From assembly GCA_020226215.1 (NCBI GenBank), contig CM035230.1:22735883-22799882 (forward strand): 64,000 nucleotides of DNA. The letters are read 5' to 3'. Origin of the DNA: Sindora glabra. Its lineage: Eukaryota; Streptophyta; Magnoliopsida; Fabales; Fabaceae. The number at the start of each line of letters is the position of its first letter. Within the stretch, counting starts at the first letter, position 1. Below the pieces are notes generated by a model. That model made no database searches. It worked only from the letters and a program-made list of their open reading frames with translations, and was not told the origin of the DNA. The translations under genes and the position numbers were made by a program. Below, piece by piece: positions 11,344 to 23,799 of this stretch.

Positions 11344-14300
11344 AATTATAGATGTTGTATTAGCTTATGGCCAATGCAGGACTTGGTTAAGCCACCATTT
11401 GAGGTATGCACTAATGCCTTCTTTTTGTTATTATTTTAATGTGATCAAATAGTAACTTAATCTAAAGAATAACATTGATCCTATTGTATTGCCTAAAAAA
11501 TAGAGTATTAGTGGTATGCATAGATGAAGATTGTTGTATGTATATAAAAATGACCATTACCGTTTGACTTGAATTAGAAATTTATATATTCTTTGACTTT
11601 GTTTTACTAGAACGTAGAAATATGTCTTTTGACATTGGGTATTGGGTATTTAGCTTTGACAATTATGGCTTACGAATATGCTGGTTGTTGTAACTATATC
11701 TCTACAAATAGATAACATCACTGTGAAAGAAATGTCTCATTGCAATAATTGCATAAATTGTTTGATTTGATGCACAAGTATTGAATGAAGCAGCATTATT
11801 TGTTGCCATCATGTTGGCATAGTGTAAGATCGCTTAAGATAGATTTACAGTGAATGGTTACAATGGGATAGAAAGTGATTTGTAAGTGAAATTAGGATTT
11901 AATATTCATTACCTGTATATCAGTAGATCTTGTATTAAATGAGTAAAGTAAACCTATTTTGTTTATGTACTGTACATGATGATAGGAGCTTGGATTATGA
12001 ATTGCATATTTGTGTTTTGTATTATTGTACTTATGTATAATTTAAAGTACTTCTATTTAGTTTTCTTAGTAAGATGGTGGATTTCAATGACCAAGTCTCA
12101 AGTAAATATTGGATCCATAGCCACTAGTCATAAAAGGATTCAACCTTATTGCCTATTATCCATTTATTTAGAAGACTAAACTTAATTATTGGATGACAAG
12201 GTCAATTATTCCATATTAGTTTGGAAATAGCAATTCAATTAAAAAACATGCTACCTAATTATGGAAACTCAACTTGTATGTATATTTTTTTTTAGACATT
12301 TTAAGAAATATTTATCTGTGATAAATTTTTACTTTGAGTTCTATTTTAAAAATTTATCAATTATATTTTTTGCATTCATTAAATAAAATAACACATCTAT
12401 CTTCATCTTTTATATTGATTATATCAAATATATTTTTATAATTCATTAATTTAAAATCCAGCATACTTTCACTAAGCAGCCAAATTATGTCTTTGTATTT
12501 ACATGTTTGTATATATTCTTTCACTGTTAATTTTTATAAATTTAATTCAATATAAATATATGATTATTATTAAATATAATTAAGTGAACTTTATATAATT
12601 ATATTTTCATTAATTAAATTGTATTAATCATAGAATTTTATTGTAATATTCATAAAATTTTAATATAAAATTTTTTTATTGTAATAAATATAAATTTTCT
12701 TTGTATTGTATATATCACTACATCACGTCAAACATTATGAATTGTAACTCATTTCCTTTTTTTTGTGCATATTTTGAAATTTAATATATTTTAAAAAGGA
12801 AAATATTTAATAATGAAAATATTGTATGAAATTTTTTGGATATTTTAAAAAATATTTAATTTGTGATTTATTTCTAATTTATATTTTATTTTAGAAATTG
12901 AAGTTATATTTTTTTAGAATTCATCTTTTTAAAATATATATTTATGTTCATCTTTTACACATAAAAGCATAATAATCATTTTACATAAATACAATTTCTT
13001 TCTTCTCTAACTTCTCTTTTTCTAAACAAAAGAATTAGATTCTTTACTCTAATTAAAGAAGGAACCTTTAAACTCGGCGAAAAGCGCTTAGCGACGTAAT
13101 CTACATGAGTTTATGTTTCTATAATGTCGTCGGCTGTTTGTCTTTTGCCAAGACATTGTCATGTTCATGTTATCAATTCGAGCAAGGAATAGGTTTCATC
13201 ACATCTTTCTTTGCACGGTTTCGATTTAGAAAATATCATATAAAGTGACCTGTATCCGAAGAAATCAGTAGTGGAAAGTGTCATCATTGTTTTGGGGAAG
13301 AATCCACTCGTTTAGGACATACATCTTGCATTTTAAAAGAATTTGATTCATGGGCATCATTCATAGAGGTTTTAGACTTTAGTCGAAAAAATACAAAATA
13401 ATTCTTTCAATTTTAGATGGTTAAATTTTATTCTTTCTTATTTTGAAAATTTGAAAAATACTTTCTTTAGCTACAATAAACTTGAAATTCATATTCATAA
13501 TAAATTTAATTAATTATTTTTACTAAATTGTATGATTTTTCATGAATTTATTTAATAAGAACCACAATATCATAGTATATAATTTATTTCGTCACTTTTT
13601 GTACATAATTTCACAATTCATTTTTGAAGTATTCAATTGAAATTCTATATTTCTAATTTAATTTTTATTAATTATATAACATAAAAATCACTTATGAAAA
13701 ATAATGAGATTAATTAATATACTATAATATTTTGATTCTTGTTAAAAAATTTCATAAAAACAATATAATTTAATGAAATAGTAAATTAAGTTAACCATAG
13801 GTGTTAGTTTTAAATTTTGTATAATTTATGGAGTGATTTTTCAAAATTTTAAAATAGAAGGCTAGGCAAAAGTTCAACTACCCTAAATCTAATGGGGATA
13901 TTTTACATTTTCTCTTTTTTATAATACAACAAGGTGGTGATTTCATAGTGTAATTTTTATTATCTTATTTTTACTTTCTCACTCCCACTTTCTAACAAAA
14001 AATTTAAATTGGACCTTATTTTGAGTTCCATAAGGAAGATTTAAATTCTCTCATTTTTCTATCATTTTTAGGGGAAAAAATACTTGATTCTACATTAATA
14101 GTGAAAACTCAATGTCACACTCATATAAATATTATTAATTGAATTATTTTTTTAACTCAATAATCTAATTTGATAGAAATCATCTATTTTAAGCAAAAAA
14201 TTAATTATTTTTAAGAAAGCAATACTAAGTTTTCAATGTTAATATAATACTCAAAGCTTTTTCCATTGGTTGAGGGATAGAGATAAATTTTATTCTAATA

Positions 14301-14559
14301 CCAGTGTCAATTAATTTATTGAAGGACACAATTTCAATAAAAAAAAAATTATGCATCTATGCTAAAAATCACAATCTCATTTAAAAAAAAGGAGAAAATT
14401 TCTATCCATCAGAAAATATGAAAAATTAACGTCCAATATAGATGTGAATCAAGCATTTTAATTCTAGGTTGGAGGCTCGAATATAAATGGTAGAGGGCTA
14501 TTATATGATGTCTCGAACAACATGTAACGATATATTATCACGTCGCAAATTTTTTTAAT
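11344..14559. other. Long AT-rich intergenic block
   Basis: No host gene was recognised. A 51-codon frame at 13249-13401 encodes a Cys/His-containing piece (CHHCFG...GHTSC) that may be a relic exon of unknown origin. The rest is AT-rich. No terminal inverted repeats that would close the Harbinger element were seen just downstream of 11343. Confidence 0.4.
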
Positions 14560-14999
14560 TAAGAAATATTAGGTAAATTATATTTTGATCTTCCAAAATT
14601 TGTTCTAATTATATTTAATATTTCTCATTTCTTAAAATTATATATTTTCATTATTTTGAAATATAATGATATGTATTAATTTTTAATTATGACTTTTTAA
14701 TATTATTTATTATATTTAGATAATTATTTTTTTGTATTCTTATGTACAAATATTAAAATATAATTATATATAAAAAAGGAGAAATTAATTTTGTTCTTTA
14801 ATAAAAGTGCACATTCATATATAAAAATAAGAAAATAATTTTTTAAAGACAACGGTAAAGAAAGAATTATAATTTAAAAGTTTAATACCACTATATTTTA
14901 TAACAATGAAAATACTTTATGTAATAGATGTGTATATTTTTATATAATGTAGGGCATTAAATATAATTAAATCAAATTTTGAAGGAGGTTAACATAATT
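14560..14999. repeat. Dispersed AT-rich repeat, copy A
   Basis: The segment shares an ordered series of words with 48880-49315, for example TACCACTATATTTTATAACAAT here against TATCATTATATTTTATGATGAT there, followed in both by an ATATAATTAAAT word and then GAGGTnAC/GAGGTCAC. By eye this is a diverged repeat family of unknown class. No coding content. Confidence 0.4.
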
Positions 15000-16102
15000 T
15001 CCTCATTTGACATATGAAAATATTCATATTATGCTTCCGAAAATATTCAAGGATTCGAGGACCAATCAGAGAAATGAATTGTAATAACTAGCCCGACCCA
15101 GTCTCAAATGAAATAAATTTTAATTAACTGGTTGGGCTACTCTTCACTGCTACGCATTACAACCACAACGTCTATTATTTTGAGAATTTAATATTGGTAC
15201 CTATCCGATGATTATACAAATGATATTATTTATTTAACGTCAATTTTGGTATAAAATGTTTATATAATATTTTTTTAATGTACCTTTTTCCTATGCTGCC
15301 AAAATATTTATGATAAAAAATGAATAAATTTAACATCCCATTAAAAATATGTATTTTGAATTAAAAATTTTGAAAATAAATAACTTCACGTTCAATTATT
15401 TATTTGAAGGTAATTTTATATTATTTTCATATAACTTTTTGATATATATTCATTTACAAAATTCTCATGGAGTTTTTTCCTCCCGAAATTGTGAAAAACA
15501 ATCATTTTCATTTTTTTTTCTTACTTTTATGCATCTCTTGGCACTGTTAGTTGGTTTCAGACTTTCCTGCAATATTTGTCAAATATATAATAAATATTTG
15601 AAACTCAAATATAATCTTAGAAGGTATATATAAAATACAAATAAAAATATTTTAAAAAATTTATGCAATAAGCATCTTTGATCATTTTTTAGGCAATTTT
15701 GATCTTGGCTACAACATTTTATCAAACAATGATAAATATCTAAAGTTAAAAGAGAAACACAAAATTTATATAAAGGAAATACAAATAAAAATTTCTTAAA
15801 AAATGTTTAAAAATTTTGAGAAATAGAAGAAATGCAAATCTAAGAAATAAAAGTTAAAACAAAAAAAAGCAACTCTTATATCTAGAATCTGCTTCATACT
15901 CGATACTAGTTGAAAGAGTATTAGGTAATTCGTTAACGTGTGCTGGAGGACAGAGTAATATCTAATACTTTGCAAATAAAGCTAAACAGTGACAAAGATT
16001 GAGTTTCGGAGTTTGGAAACAAATAAGAAAAAGAGTGAGAGTGAGGGTGATAATAAGAAAAAAGATTTACTTTATTTTATAATGCCAAAATGTATATATT
16101 CA
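15000..16102. other. AT-rich intergenic DNA, nothing recognised
   Basis: A 94-codon open frame at 15349-15633 is low-complexity and hydrophobic with no recognisable family, and is not called. No repeats or RNA genes were seen. Confidence 0.4.
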
Positions 16103-16605
16103 CATAACTTTAGACATTAGTTATTTTATAAACCAATTTCTAAAATCTTGTGGGAAAAAATGTAACTATTTTTTAAAGAACTAGCATCTATAGTGTTCTC
16201 TTACTTTAAAAAATGGCATTACTCTTATAAATTTTGACATCAATTATTTTAAAAATCGACATCTAAAATCACATGAGAAGAAAATATGATAATTGTTTAA
16301 GGAAATGATGTCTAGAGTGTTCTTATATCTTCAAAAATAGCACCACTTACATGACTTCAAACGTCAATTATTTTATAAATTGATATCTAAAATCTTTTAA
16401 GAAGAAAAGATGACTTTTTGAAATAACAATGTCTAAATTATTCTTGTATCTTCAAAAATAACACAACTCACATGAGTTTGACATCAGTTATTTCATTAAT
16501 TAACATATAAAGTCTCATGGAAAAAAATAATAATTTTTTCTTTAAAAGCTAACATCTAAAGCGTCCTTGGATTATTTTATACAACAATTCTTTATTTGAA
16601 CTAAT
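16103..16605. repeat. Tandem repeat, about 122-bp unit, about four diverged copies
   Basis: Each unit starts with a version of GACATCAGTTATTTTATAAA, then ATCTAAAATCTCATGAGAAG, then ACATCTAAAGTGTTCTTGTA, then TCTTCAAAAATAGCAC. Unit starts are near 16113, 16236, 16360 and 16480, giving spacings of 123, 124 and 120 bp. The copies are clearly diverged, so the array is old. It contains no ORF. It could be a minisatellite or the subterminal array of a decayed DNA transposon. Confidence 0.75.
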
Positions 16606-17020
16606 GTAATAAATTGCACCTATTTGCAAAATGTTATTGTGCCATTATATATATTAGTTTTTATTTTAATTAAGGTTCATATGTTGATTTTAAAGGGCAC
16701 ATTTGTAGTCATAATTATCTAAATGATTATCTTTAAGTATAGATACACCTAGAATGTTTAATTCAAGTAGTATTTGAAGTTATTTGAAAATTTTACATCA
16801 TCCTATACATTTAAAATTTGATATCTAATTCTCATATATGTACTTTTAGTAATTTAATCATTCCTACTATTAAAGAAGACACACCATAACATGTTAAGTT
16901 TTATACATTGCAATTGATAGTAGAAGTGAATGCCAAAATGAAATATTAATGCTCAATCTTTTTGTCCTGATCGGTCACACTCTTATCGCTTCCTCACAAT
17001 CAAACTAAAGTTCCATTTAC
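16606..17020. other. AT-rich spacer, nothing recognised
   Basis: About 400 bp between the tandem array and the dimeric repeat, with no recognisable feature. Confidence 0.4.
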
Positions 17021-17562
17021 TTTAGCAAAAAACATTTATGAAATATAGTTATAAAATATTAAAATGATAAAAATAGTTTAACTGTTCAATGATAAATGTT
17101 AAGAATTTGATGGAAAATAACTTTCTCTATGAAAAAGATGAAATTACTTTCCTTCATTATCATATCTCCAAATATCATTATTTTCAATCTAAACTATAGA
17201 AGTACATGTTATTTCTTCATTTGTGTAAGAGAGAGAGAGAGAGAGATTTTCCTATGAAAAACATTTTTTTGATGAACAAACAGAGCCTATAATTCATTTA
17301 TTTTTGTGAAAAATATGTTTTGTAAGAATATAGTTATAAAATATTAGGATAATGAAAAATAGTTTAAATATTTAATTTTAAAATATAAGGAATTTGTAAA
17401 AGATAACTTTCTCTTTAAAAAGAAGTTTTTTTTTCTACTGTGCCTTTAGGTATTATATTTTTTAATTATAAATTACAAAAATACATGATACTTCTTCATT
17501 TATATACAAAAAAATAAGATTTTTTTATGAAAAATATTTTTTGATAAATAAACAGAGCCTAA
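17021..17562. repeat. Tandem dimer of a ~272-bp AT-rich repeat
   Basis: Two consecutive units share the same landmarks: ATATAGTTATAAAATATTA at the start, GATAACTTTCTCTTTAAAAA-like words in the middle, and AACAGAGCCTA at the end (ends near 17288 and 17560, spacing 272 bp). A (GA)n run at 17228-17245 lies in the first unit only. The same word order is seen in dispersed segments at 27400-27545 and 57885-58590, so this is one local member of a repeat family. It has no coding capacity. Confidence 0.65.
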
Positions 17563-20500
17563 ATCTTAAAAAAAGAAATCTATGGCTCACTAATTTCTAA
17601 GTCTAACAAGTTAAGTGATATTATAAAGTAATGCTATAGCAAACTCGACTTCTTAAGAAATTGAATATTTCATCAATGATTTGTCTTTTTTTAAAATTTT
17701 AAAATAAATAAATTAAAATTGAAAACACAAATTTTAATAAATCAACGATGAAAAATACCCTATCTGTTAAAAAGTTTAACTCCCGTATTACCCAATGTTA
17801 TTTATCCATATTTGTCAATCATATTTTATCGTAAATGTAAGAGAATTTCATTACGCGACCTCTTGCATATCCAAAAGTGCACAAGATGACAGAGCTGACC
17901 TATGATAAAGAGACAGAGAGGCATTGTGTACGCATTTAATAATGTGATGATATTCGATATTAGGTATAGCAATATACATTATTTTTTAGTTCTTCGTGTA
18001 TGTCTGGGAATCGAATTCAAAATTTTATATACTTGCTAATCGCTTTGTCGCTTTTAGGTAAAGAAGCGTGCAAGAACCCACGTCAAAAAATAGACCATAC
18101 GAGACCCCACGTCCAAATTTGCAAAAGCCTGCATTATTTGTGGGTAACATTTTTATCACAAGCTTGATCCCACATTGTGCTGTTGCTTTTATATTGGTTT
18201 AAGAAAAAGTAAAAAGACTATGAACATCACATTTCTACTTTACTGGCTTTAATTTATTTATTTTTTTATCTTCATTTGTAGAATAATGCTTGTGTTTCTG
18301 CCTACATTAATTTATTATCATAATTAACTTGTATATCATTTACAATGATTTTTTTGACCACTCTTCAATTACATAACATATTTTAGAAGTAATCATTGAT
18401 TGGTTAATGATAATTAAAATTATTTTTTTATCTGGTCATTCTTAATCTTTAAGTATTTTTTTAATTAAAATTAATTGATTGTATAACCTTAATTGTATTT
18501 AATCGATGAATTCAATTTCAATCGACTAAATTCAGTTTGATTGGTTTAAAATCTAATTTTTTAAATGTCTAAACAAATTGATTTAATGATTGAAATTAGC
18601 CTATAAATATATGTTAACATTATAATTCCATTAATATAACTATAATAAGATGCAATCAAGTATTAAATTATAAAAATAATTAATGAAACTTTAAATATGA
18701 TCTTTTAACTAAAAAAATTAATATATATTTCAGTTAGTATCAATTTATTGTGGTTAAGAATTTTACACCAACAATTAAACAATCACTTGAAATTGATAAA
18801 TTTTTTTCTCCAATTTTAACTCAAAGATGAAGATAACTTAATGTGAAAATTTTTCAAATTAAAAAAATCACATAAAAAATCTGTTAATATAATATCTAAG
18901 ACTAGTACAAGCTTCTCTCCCCATTTCACAGCTTTCGCAAGCTATTTATTTATTTATTTGGCTCCTCAATAACTCATGTCCAATTCCTTCATACATGTGT
19001 GTTAAATTACTAATATACCACTCCTGTTAGCCATCACTAAAAATAAAAAATAATTAAAAAAACAGAGGTTAAACTCTAATAGAAATCTCTTCCTTCTAAT
19101 TTATAATAATTAAAATTTCAATCAAATTTAAATAACAAGCGGTCATACTCAAAGATATAAATTATAATTGCAATTGCATTTGCGATCGCATTGCGATATC
19201 GATAAATACAAGAAAATGCAACCATAGAGATTCAAATTTATAAAAAATCACAAATGCCATTTAATCCACAATCATGATATTTTCCACAATATTACAGTCG
19301 TAGACTGTTTTTTAAATCTTAGATACTTACTATCAATCAAACAATAAAATATAAAATATTAAGAGTGTTAAGAAAAGATACATTTCCTCTAAATTGATAT
19401 AAACTCTATGATAATCATCTATAATTATTTCTATAAAATAATTATGATTGATATGGATCACTTTCTGTCGTCTTTGGATAAATTAATAGACGATAATGAT
19501 ATCTTATAGCTGGGACTTCTATCAGCTGCCCATGTGATTCTTTGGTTAATATGAATTCCCCTCAATTAATGAAAAATATCTATTCTTCTTGTTTAATGCA
19601 GAACATGACATGCTCAGACAAGCCAGTATAAAAATTAAAGAATTACATTCAGATAATGGATAATAATTAATTACAGTTTATTATATTCTTTTATAAATAT
19701 TTAGTTGCATTTTTAATTTTTTTTATTAATTCATTATATATAATAATTATGATTAAATTAAAGTTATATAAAATAAATTTTATTTTAATCAAAATTATAA
19801 GAAGTAAACTATTAAAATTTCCAGATATATTAACTTTACTTTTCTTTTAACTTTGATCTTTATTATCCTTATTCTAACGATATAAAAACAAAAACTCCTT
19901 TTTCTCAATCTCTTTGTCTAAGTCACAGTTTGATATTGCAGAGTAATTTTTGTACATCTTTCAAGCAAAAATGAATTATGTCGAAACAATCATTAAAAGA
20001 TTTTACCACATATAAAATTAATTGTATACAACTAATTATTATTCAATCATTGCACGAAAGAAGCTCAAGCTAAAGGTCACAAAGTTTCCTTCATAGAATG
20101 GATTGCAGTTTTAAGTTGATAATGGTCGACCGGCTCGTATTCGATCGGTCGGTTCTATAATCATTTTAGTCCGGCCGAATTTAATATTTTTTTACATAAG
20201 CGTTCTATAATCGTCTTAGATTGGCCTAATTTAATATATTTTTATATGGATTTCACCCTTACACTTACATCATCAAAATTATTAATAAAAAAGTTAAAGG
20301 ATTTAATAATTATAAATTTAAAAATTATTTTTTATTTTTTATAAAATATTTTTTTCATATTTTTATATAAGAGTTCTATAATCACCAATGGCTTTGATGA
20401 TAAGTGCAAGGAGCCCATCTTTTTTATATCGGCGCAACTCGTTAGCCATATTGAATCATATCCGGCGAATTTAATCAAAGTTGTGTGCGAAGCTTATTCA

Positions 20501-20639
20501 CGCCGTCAAAATTATATCTAATTATTCACAATTAATAGTTTAAAGTATTCATAATATTTCATTAAAACTTATGATATCTTATTATTTCAAATATGATTAA
20601 CCTATAAATGATCAAAATATATTCATTTAAATCAATTAA
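17563..20639. other. Intergenic DNA with a short ~50-bp duplication
   Basis: No gene recognised. At 20152-20252 two adjacent copies of a unit beginning GTTCTATAATC and containing GGCCGAATTTAATAT/GGCCTAATTTAATAT occur, and a third GTTCTATAATC starts near 20368. Around 19600-19665 a short stretch could be a shred of retroelement sequence, but it is too short to call. Confidence 0.4.
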
Positions 20640-20992
20640 TGTGAGAACATAAACCAAACAGCAGCACTTAGCCTATTATACTGCTTCACCGACTCAACAA
20701 GTTGTCCTTATTGTACCTGTTGTCCCAGCAAACTACAGTATTTGCAAGTTGTACCTACTGCACTTCACTTAGCCTAGCTATCATCGCTTCACCACTCAAG
20801 CATGTGGCTAATTTTATAACATTTTTATTTTACAAACTTTACCGATAAAAAGGCACTCTACTGTATCACACCAAAAAAAAAATAAGAAAAAGTAATATAA
20901 ATTTAAAGCATTAGCCTCTCTTCTCTCTTCTCTTGAGTATTTTTTTGAGAATTTGTAAGGAACAAGAGTGTTCTCATAGTTGTAATATTTTA
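20640..20992 (+). repeat. Copia-2 5' LTR (about 353 bp)
   Basis: It begins TGTGAGAACATAAACC and matches the 3' LTR throughout. The end at about 20992 is inferred by aligning AGTGTTCTCATAGTTG with AGTGTTGTCATGTCAG of the 3' LTR; the expected terminal CA is lost. The site ATTTAAAGCATTAGCC near 20901 is the uninterrupted version of the MITE insertion site in the 3' LTR. No clear tRNA-Met primer binding site follows the LTR. Confidence 0.8.
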
Positions 20993-21021
20993 TGAAATTT
21001 TTATTTATTCAATAGGGAGAT

Positions 21022-21970
21022 ATGACAAACAATTACAATATTATTTGGTCTGGTCCCAAATTAGATGGAAAGTTTGATTATAATTATTGAGAAATTTTGA
21101 TGTCCACTTACTTGAAAGCTCACAATATTTGGAGTCTTGTTGAATCAGACATTCAAGAAGGAGCTGATGCAAATGTGTAGAAGCGAGATCAATTAGCATT
21201 AACACAAATTCATCAAGGAGTTGATTGCTTAGTATTTGGGAAAATAGCAAACGCCAAAACAACCAAAGAAGCATGGGATATTTTGAAGCTATCATATAAA
21301 GGCATTGAGAAGGCACAAAAGTCCAAATTACAATCCTTATGAAGAGAATATGAAAGGTATGAAATGTCCAACTCAAAAAGTGTTGAACAATATTTTTCTT
21401 GTGTTACTAATCTTGTCAACAAAATGAGAATATATGGAGAAGATATACTAGACAATAAGGTTGTTGAAAAATTTCTTCATACTATGCCAATCAAATATGA
21501 CCATGTGGTGACTACAATAATAAAGTCACACGACATAGATGCAATGATAGTTGCAGAATTGCAAGTAAGTATGGAAAATCACATGAGCAAAATTCTAGAA
21601 AAGATAGAAAAAACAAAAGAAAAGGCTTTAAAGAGTTAGGTGAATTTGGATAATGTTAATGAGTCAAGCTAAAATGGTGAAGGAAGAGATCATGACTTCA
21701 ATAATGAAGGAAGAAAAAACTTTAGAGGCAGAGCAGAGGAAGTTTTAAAGAAAGTGGATGTAGCAATAATTTTAATTAAGGAATAGGCAACTATTTCAGA
21801 CCACCTAACCAAGGAAAAGGTGGACACAATTTTGAGCTCACTTGCCGAGGAAGAGGAAAAGGTAACAATTATCAAGAAAAAGCAAATTTTAATTATTTTC
21901 ACTATGGGATTTTGGACACAAAGCTGCAGATTGTAGATTCAAATTTCAGAACAACTACAACAATCAAGCA
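21022..21970 (+). pseudogene. Copia-2 gag region, degenerate
   Basis: The frame from ATG 21022 encodes a UBN2-type Copia gag: LDGKFDYNY then AHNIWSLVESD, TTKEAWDILKLSYKG, and an intact open stretch at 21364-21639 with SVEQYFSCVTNLVNKMR and VEKFLHTMPIKYDHVV. A zinc-knuckle remnant (GHKAADCRF) follows near 21915-21945 in another frame; its first two Cys are not recognisable. At least three in-frame stops lie in the first 300 bp, and a frameshift comes before the zinc-knuckle. This encoded the capsid part of the polyprotein. Confidence 0.8.
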
Positions 21971-22049
21971 CATTTTACAACAAATTAGTACCAAGATGTT
22001 GGTGAGAGTTCTAATAACATAGAAAGTTTATTTTTGGCAAGTAGTTACT

Positions 22050-23760
22050 TTGCATAAGATCAAAATATATGATATTTAGATACTAGCTATAGTAGTCATA
22101 TGTGTGGGAAAAAGGAATTATTCTCTTCATTAGATGAAACTATCAAATCAACAGTTGAATTTAAGAATGATACAAATATTCCACTTTTAGGAAAACATCA
22201 AATCTCTATTAGATTGAAAAATGGCTCTTAAAACTTTATCTCTGATGTATTCTATGCTCTTAGACTTCATCATAATCTGTTTAGTATGGGACAACCATTA
22301 AAGAAAGGTTATGACATATAAATTCATCAAGGATATTGCACAATGTATGACAAGAATGGAAGATTTATTATTAAGGTAAAAATGACTCTAAACTAACTAT
22401 TTCCATTGAAAATTCAACATGAAAAATTTTCTTGTCTGAGTTTTGTGATACTTGATAATGATTGGTTATAGCACATGCATTTTGACATACAAATCTATTG
22501 AGTATGGGACAACTATTAGAGAAAGGTTATGATATACAAATTCATCAAGGATATTGCACAATGTATGATAAGAATAGGAGATTTATTACTAAGGTAAAAA
22601 TGACTCTAAACCGATTATTTCTGTTGAAAATTCAACATGAAAAATTTTCTTATCTGAATTCTATGATACTTGATGATGATTGGTTATGGCACATGTGTTT
22701 TGGCCATTTTCATTTTTCTGGATTGAATTATTTGTCAAGAAAAGAGTTTGTTTCAAGTTTACCCATTGTAAATATTCTTAATAGTATATATGAGACTTAT
22801 GAATTAAGAAAGAAGCACAAGGAACCATTTCCAATTAGAAAGTCTTGGCGAGCAAGAAAGCTACTAAAGATTGTCCATTCAGATTTATGCACAATTGATG
22901 TGCCAATATATGGTGGTAGTAGGTATTTGATTACTTTTCATTAATGATTTTAGCAGAAAGACCTGGGTATATTTCTTGAAACAAAAATCAAAAGTATGTG
23001 ATGCCTTGAAGACATTTAAAACATTTGTGGAGAAACAAAATAGTTGCAAGATTAAAGCTCTTAGAACAAATAGAGGCCAACAATATCTTACTTATGTAGA
23101 TTTCTTTGAACAATGTGGAATTCAACATTAGTTAACCACCAAATACACTCCTCAGCAAAATAGAGTAATTGAGAGAAAGAACAAAATAATCATGGATATG
23201 GTAAGATGCATGTTAAAAGCTAAACAAGTACCTAAAGAATTTTGGGCAGAAGTTATTGCTTATGCGGTGCACATTTTGAATAGGTGTTCAACAAAAAGTG
23301 TTCGTGATAAAATACCTAAAGAAGCATGGAGTGGAAGGAAACCTTCAATACGTCATTTCAAAATCTTTAGATGTATTGCATTCGCCCATGTGGCAAACTA
23401 GCTAAGGAAGAAATTGGATGATAAAGACGAGAAATGTATTTTCATTGGTTACAGTATGAATTCAAAGGCATATAAATTGTATAATCAAGAAACTAAGAAA
23501 TTGATTACAAGTCAAGATGTAACATTTGATGAAGAAGGAAAATGTGACTGGTCTTCAAAAGTCCAAAAGACACTAGTGGTGATTTCTAAAAGTTATGAAG
23601 GAGAAAATGAACAAATAGAAATAGCATCTCAGCCAGAATCATCCAATTGACCTCTAAGACATCGTCAATTACCAACTAGATTAGAGGATTATATTATAAG
23701 CAATGATAATGATCCATCTAACGAAGATATTATCAATTTCGCTTTATTTGCAGATTATGA
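22050..23760 (+). pseudogene. Copia-2 protease and integrase region, degenerate
   Basis: A retropepsin remnant (YLDTSYSSHMCG near 22075) with the D-T-S active-site variant starts the region. It is followed by a GAG-pre-integrase segment (WLWHMCFGHFHFSGLNYL, with HSDLCTIDVPIYGGSRYLI at 22880-22940). The integrase core is in pieces: DFSRKTWVYFLKQKSK, then ALRTNRGQQYL carrying what should be the second catalytic Asp (here Asn), then IERKNKIIMDMVRCMLK and FWAEVIAYAVHILNRC (23170-23290). Frameshifts and stops separate these pieces. A ~217-bp direct duplication at 22284-22698 disrupts the protease/pre-integrase junction. Confidence 0.8.
22284..22698. repeat. Tandem ~217-bp duplication inside Copia-2 pol
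   Basis: The stretch starting AGTATGGGACAACCATTAAA at 22284 recurs as AGTATGGGACAACTATTAGA at 22501 and runs in parallel to the GATTGGTTATAGCACATG/GATTGGTTATGGCACATG words. The two copies differ at a modest number of sites, so the duplication is not very recent. It repeats about 70 codons of the protease/pre-integrase boundary. Confidence 0.85.
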
Positions 23761-23799
23761 ACCAATAAATTTTGAAGAAGCATCAAACAACTTACATTG

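Noticed and set aside
15349..15633. 94-codon hydrophobic frame
   Set aside because: Low-complexity Phe/Leu/Tyr composition expected from AT-rich DNA; no recognisable domain.
17995..18060. B-box-like GAATTCGATTCCC on the minus strand, possible SINE or tRNA
   Set aside because: No convincing A box at the right distance and no cloverleaf, so the match is too weak.
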